Part shown: in pieces, positions 60,919 to 64,000 of the stretch | Numbering within the stretch: the stretch's first letter is position 1 | Layout of the letters: each line of letters opens with the position of its first letter | NCBI RefSeq assembly: GCF_900269665.1 | Contig: NZ_LT985361.1 | Location: 5,438,163 to 5,502,162, forward strand | Reading direction: 5' to 3' | Source of the DNA: Nocardia suismassiliense | GTDB lineage: Bacteria; Actinomycetota; Actinomycetes; Mycobacteriales; Mycobacteriaceae | DNA length: 64,000 bases | The notes under the pieces: generated by a model | What the model was told of the DNA's origin: nothing | What the model saw: only the letters and a program-made list of their open reading frames with translations | The model's database searches: none | Program-made: the position numbers and the translations under genes

Positions 60919-62472
60919 TCAGCGAGCGACGGCGTGCCGGGGCGCGGCATCCGCGTCGACCGGCCGGGTGGTCGTGTACCGGTAGTGGTCCAGCGGGAAA
61001 TGCCGGTTGCTCCAGTACATTCCGAGCTGGGTGGTGGCCCGGAAAGCCGGACCGTCACCCTGATAGTTGATGTAGTAGGTGCGTGACTCCGCGCATCCCT
61101 GCTTGAACAGGTAGGTGTTCTTGTTGCGGGCATACATTCGGGTGAAGTACTCGTCGTGCGGTTCCCGGCGGATCTCCGCGCGGGTGGCGCCCCTGCGCAA
61201 CGCCTCACCGATGACCCGCGCGCTGTGCGCCGCGGTGGCTTCGATGAGCGGGATCACCGAACCCGGTGCGTAACCGTAGGGCCCGAAGATGTGGAACATA
61301 TTGGGGAACCCAGGCACCGACACGCCCTCATAGGCCTGGTACCTGTTCGTATGCCAGAACTCGCCCAATTCGGTTTCGCCGCAGCCATATACGGGGTACG
61401 GCGGGGTCGCGCCCCGGTCCATCACCTGGAATCCGGTGGCCGTCACCACCAGATCGAACTCGCGATGCACAGCGTCCTCGGTGACGACGCCGCGCTCGGT
61501 GAACCGCTCGATCGCCGTGGTGACCAGGTCGACGTGCGGCTTGGTATAGGTCTTGAAGTAGTTGTTGGAAATCGACGGCCGCTTGCAGCCGAGCCGATAG
61601 GTGGGCGTGAGCGCACGCCGCAGCGCGCGATCGCGGACCTGGGTGAACAGGTAGGCCTTCAACGCCACTTCGCCGGCGCCGAGCACTGCGGAGGTCAGGC
61701 GCGGATAGTCCGACAGCGCGAACCCGACCCCGAGGAACGCGTTCACGGCGACATTCCCGATCAACCGGACCGCCTGCTGGGCGGGCGGCAAGTCGAGCAC
61801 CCGATTGCTCAGGCTGCCCAGCGGAAAGTCCGGCTTGGGGGCCACCCAGATGGCGGTGCGCTGGAACACGGTCAGCTGCTCGGCCTGCGCGGCCAACTGC
61901 GGAATCACCTGCAGGGCAGTGGCTCCGGTGCCGATCACCGCAACCCGTTTGCCGCGATAGTCGTAGGAGTGGTCCCAGCGCGCGGTATGCATGAGGGTGC
62001 CCGCGTAGTCGGCTATGCCCGGAATCGCCGGCGGTTTCGGCTGTTCGAGCGCGCCGACCGCGCTCACCAGGAAACGAGCGGTGATCTCGGCGCCGTCGGT
62101 GGTCCGCACCCGCCACAGGTCGGCCGTCTCGTCGAACCGTGCCTCGACCGCGCCGCACCCGAGCCGCAGCTTGCCGCGCAAACCCTGCCGGTCCACCACT
62201 TCCTCGGCATAACGCTGGATCTCGTTGCCGGGGGCGAAGAATCGGGACCAGCGCGAGCGCTGCTGGAAGGAGAAGTTGTAGATCGGTGACGGAACATCGA
62301 CGGCCACACCGGGATAGGTGTTGGCGTTCCAGGTACCGCCGACCCGATGCCACTTGTCGATGATCAGGAAGTTCTCGATACCCGCGCGGCGCAGCGCCGC
62401 CCCGGTGCCGATACCGCCGAATCCCGCGCCGATCACGAGCACGTCGTGCTCGGGAATGCTGGTGGAGCTCAT
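60919..62472 (-). CDS. Baeyer-Villiger-type flavin monooxygenase (operon copy 2)
   Basis: This 517-aa paralogue has the FAD motif VIGAGFGGIGTGAALRRAG, GGTWNANTYPGVAVD, the BVMO fingerprint YAGTLMHTARWDHS, and the NADPH motif VIGTGATALQV. It differs from copy 1 by a shorter C-terminus and distinct substrate-loop sequence, so it may take a different substrate of the same pathway. It starts 28 bases after the HSL-type esterase gene in a continuous operon. Confidence 0.9.
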   Translation of the reverse strand: MSSTSIPEHDVLVIGAGFGGIGTGAALRRAGIENFLIIDKWHRVGGTWNANTYPGVAVDVPSPIYNFSFQQRSRWSRFFAPGNEIQRYAEEVVDRQGLRGKLRLGCGAVEARFDETADLWRVRTTDGAEITARFLVSAVGALEQPKPPAIPGIADYAGTLMHTARWDHSYDYRGKRVAVIGTGATALQVIPQLAAQAEQLTVFQRTAIWVAPKPDFPLGSLSNRVLDLPPAQQAVRLIGNVAVNAFLGVGFALSDYPRLTSAVLGAGEVALKAYLFTQVRDRALRRALTPTYRLGCKRPSISNNYFKTYTKPHVDLVTTAIERFTERGVVTEDAVHREFDLVVTATGFQVMDRGATPPYPVYGCGETELGEFWHTNRYQAYEGVSVPGFPNMFHIFGPYGYAPGSVIPLIEATAAHSARVIGEALRRGATRAEIRREPHDEYFTRMYARNKNTYLFKQGCAESRTYYINYQGDGPAFRATTQLGMYWSNRHFPLDHYRYTTTRPVDADAAPRHAVAR

Positions 62473-62500
62473 GGAAACCTACCCGTGGTCGTGCGGCGGG

Positions 62501-63556
62501 TCATGCCGCGGTGGTCTGGTCGGTGGCCCGGCTCGGGGCCGACGCGTCGAGCACACGACGCAGGAACGCACCGATCTCGGCGATGGCCGCGCGCGCGTCC
62601 GGCAGCAGGTCCGCGCCCGCGTGGAAGACGTGAATGGCGTTGTCCCAGATCTGCAAGGTGTGCGGCACACCGGCTTGGGCGCAGCGGCGGGCGAGCGCCT
62701 CCGAATCCGGCAGCAGCACTTCGAGATTGCTCACCTGGATCAACGTCGGTGGCAGGCCGGCGAAGTCGTGGTTCACCGGCGACCAGGCCGGATCGAGCAC
62801 GCCCTCACGGGCGAAGCCGATCAGGGCAGGCACCGCGAGGGCCCGCGCCGACAGCAGCGCGTCGCGCCGATCGTTCGGGTGCTCCCGCCGGATGGCCGGG
62901 TCGAGATCGGCCCACGGCGCGATCGCCGCGATGGCCGCGGGCATGGGCAGCGCCAGGGTGCGGGTGGCGAGCGCGGCGGCGAAGGCGATACCGCCGCCCG
63001 CCGAATCACCGGCGAAGACAATACGTTCGGCGGCGAACCCGCTGTTCAGCAGGTGACGGTAGGCGGTGATCGCGTCGTCGACGGTGTCGGTGATATGCCC
63101 CTTGGGCAGCTGCCGGTAATCCACGTTCAGCAGCGCGACACCGGCCGAGCGGGCGATCCGCGCGGCCAGCCTGCGATGGCTGTGCAGGCCGCCGGCCAGA
63201 AATCCGCCGCCGTGGAAGTACAGGATGGCCGCACCCTGTTCCGTGTTGTCGGGACCGAGATGGTCGCGGTGCCAGAGCCATTCGGCGCGAAAGTCCGTAA
63301 ACAGGACGGCTCGGCGCTTGGTGCCGCGGGCAGGCCGCAACGGGATCGCTAGCAGCTCGGCCACATTGGCTATCCGGAAGGCCCGGCTGCCACGCAGCGC
63401 GGCCGACTCAGCGAAGACGCAGAGCAGGTCGACGGCGGGCCGCAGCGTGCCACGCAGCAGTGCGTGCGCCAGGCGCAGCCGCAGGCTGGCCCGGCTGGCG
63501 AACTCGACGTGCACGCCGTCGCGGGTCGTGGGCAGGGCGAGCGGCGCGGCGGTCAC
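62501..63556 (-). CDS. Hormone-sensitive-lipase-type esterase (LipR-like)
   Basis: This 351-aa alpha/beta hydrolase has HSL motifs: oxyanion HGGGF (YFHGGGFLAGG), nucleophile Ser in AGDSAGGGIA, and a C-terminal Asp/His pair. It lies among BVMO genes, where it probably cleaves the esters they form. The same pairing (BVMO mymA with LipR) occurs in Mycobacterium tuberculosis. Its GTG start overlaps the upstream BVMO by GTGA, indicating translational coupling. Confidence 0.88.
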   Translation of the reverse strand: MTAAPLALPTTRDGVHVEFASRASLRLRLAHALLRGTLRPAVDLLCVFAESAALRGSRAFRIANVAELLAIPLRPARGTKRRAVLFTDFRAEWLWHRDHLGPDNTEQGAAILYFHGGGFLAGGLHSHRRLAARIARSAGVALLNVDYRQLPKGHITDTVDDAITAYRHLLNSGFAAERIVFAGDSAGGGIAFAAALATRTLALPMPAAIAAIAPWADLDPAIRREHPNDRRDALLSARALAVPALIGFAREGVLDPAWSPVNHDFAGLPPTLIQVSNLEVLLPDSEALARRCAQAGVPHTLQIWDNAIHVFHAGADLLPDARAAIAEIGAFLRRVLDASAPSRATDQTTAA

Positions 63557-64000
63557 GACGACGCTCCGGCCAGCGCAGGTACCTGGTAGCGGTAGTCGTC
63601 GAGCGGGAATCGACGGCTGCCCCGGCGCGCTTCGAAGAACCCCGAGGGCCGGACATAAGTGCTGTCGCCCTGCGAGTTCCGGTAGTAGGTCGGGACGTGG
63701 CCGTTGAGATCGGCCAGGTAGTAGCGCAGCGACTCGCCCCTGCGGTGGATCTCGCGGTGGTAGGCGTCGGCCGCTTCCTTGCGCACCTCACACCACACCG
63801 CACCGCGGCGACGCGCTTCGCCGATGGCGCGCACCGCGTGATCGGCGGTCATCTCCACGAAGGCGTGCCAGCCCGAGCCGGTCCACGAGTACGGGCCGAC
63901 CAGCGTCCACCGGTTCGGCAGACCGTGCACCGAGACGCTCTGGTACGCCTGCAAGCCTTCTTCGTTGTAGAACTTCGCCAGATCGAAACCGTTGCGGCCC
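63553..64000 (-). CDS. Baeyer-Villiger-type flavin monooxygenase (operon copy 3, partial)
   Basis: This is the C-terminal part of a third BVMO, beginning beyond the right edge. The visible segment (FVEMTADHAVRAIGEARRRGAVWCEVR, then YYRNSQGDSTYVRPSGFFEARRG and the PLDDYRYQVPALAG end) aligns with the matching region of copy 1. The FAD motif and fingerprint lie outside the window, so activity cannot be checked. It is the most upstream gene of the operon seen here, overlapping the esterase start. Confidence 0.85.
   Translation of the reverse strand, partial: GRNGFDLAKFYNEEGLQAYQSVSVHGLPNRWTLVGPYSWTGSGWHAFVEMTADHAVRAIGEARRRGAVWCEVRKEAADAYHREIHRRGESLRYYLADLNGHVPTYYRNSQGDSTYVRPSGFFEARRGSRRFPLDDYRYQVPALAGASS

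Overview
The window is 64 kb of GC-rich DNA from a mycolic-acid-containing actinomycete, most probably Nocardia or a close relative. Signs for this are a secreted mycolyltransferase-like esterase, a DevS/DosT-type redox kinase next to a universal stress protein, an actinobacterial DnaE1-type polymerase, a run of Baeyer-Villiger monooxygenases resembling the mycobacterial mymA locus, and frequent GTG/TTG starts and 4-bp gene overlaps. No tRNA, rRNA, CRISPR array, insertion sequence or phage gene was seen. Region 1 (1-2.7 kb) is the tail of a dormancy/redox-sensing module: a GAF-GAF histidine kinase, a DosR-box-like half site and a tandem universal stress protein. Region 2 (2.7-22.8 kb) is a type II (aromatic) polyketide cluster. 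A leftward operon encodes ketosynthase alpha, chain-length factor, acyl carrier protein, flavin reductase, cytochrome P450 and ferredoxin. Around it lie a LuxR regulator fused to an ATPase-like domain, a SnoaL-like protein, a bicovalent-FAD oxidase and a Baeyer-Villiger monooxygenase. A rightward operon then encodes an ActVA-ORF5/HsaA-like flavin hydroxylase, a fused AccD-AccA carboxyltransferase, biotin carboxylase, a lipocalin-like protein and an alpha/beta hydrolase. A SARP activator, an HxlR regulator, a cyclase fusing an A/B-barrel domain to a TcmN/WhiE-like aromatase, a metal-dependent cyclase and a biotin carrier protein complete the set. The cluster carries its own acetyl-CoA carboxylase for malonyl-CoA supply. 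It has no recognisable ketoreductase, so an unreduced, heavily oxidised aromatic product is the simplest inference. TCGAG-type repeats at 11-bp steps in its promoters suggest that the SARP is the switch. Region 3 (22.8-34.9 kb) holds a membrane diguanylate cyclase, a secreted zinc carboxypeptidase, a LysR regulator and a full-length DnaE polymerase that share a palindrome in their upstream regions, a DUF6300-like protein, a PhyH-type dioxygenase, the mycolyltransferase and a metalloprotease with a long Asp/Gly/Ser-rich repeat tail. Region 4 (34.9-48.5 kb) is mixed accessory and regulatory DNA: an ABC exporter pair, a PLP enzyme/MFS pair, a DUF2236 oxygenase, two paralogous TetR regulators with matching operators, a secreted esterase, a PucR-type regulator, an ABC1 kinase and an XRE-membrane-lectin protein. 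Region 5 (49.2-54.3 kb) is a rightward set of four genes: an FAD dehydrogenase, a Gfo/Idh/MocA dehydrogenase, a possible beta-helix acyltransferase and a UDP-sugar 6-dehydrogenase. It looks like an unassigned sugar pathway and ends in a strong terminator. Region 6 (54.4-64 kb) holds two hydrolases, a TetR, an aminoglycoside-nucleotidyltransferase-like protein and a leftward operon with three Baeyer-Villiger monooxygenases, a START-like protein and a hormone-sensitive-lipase-type esterase, which runs off the right edge. The strongest candidates for new biology are the SARP-controlled polyketide cluster with its fusion cyclase, the LysR/DnaE pair as a possible self-resistance device, and the four-gene sugar locus.
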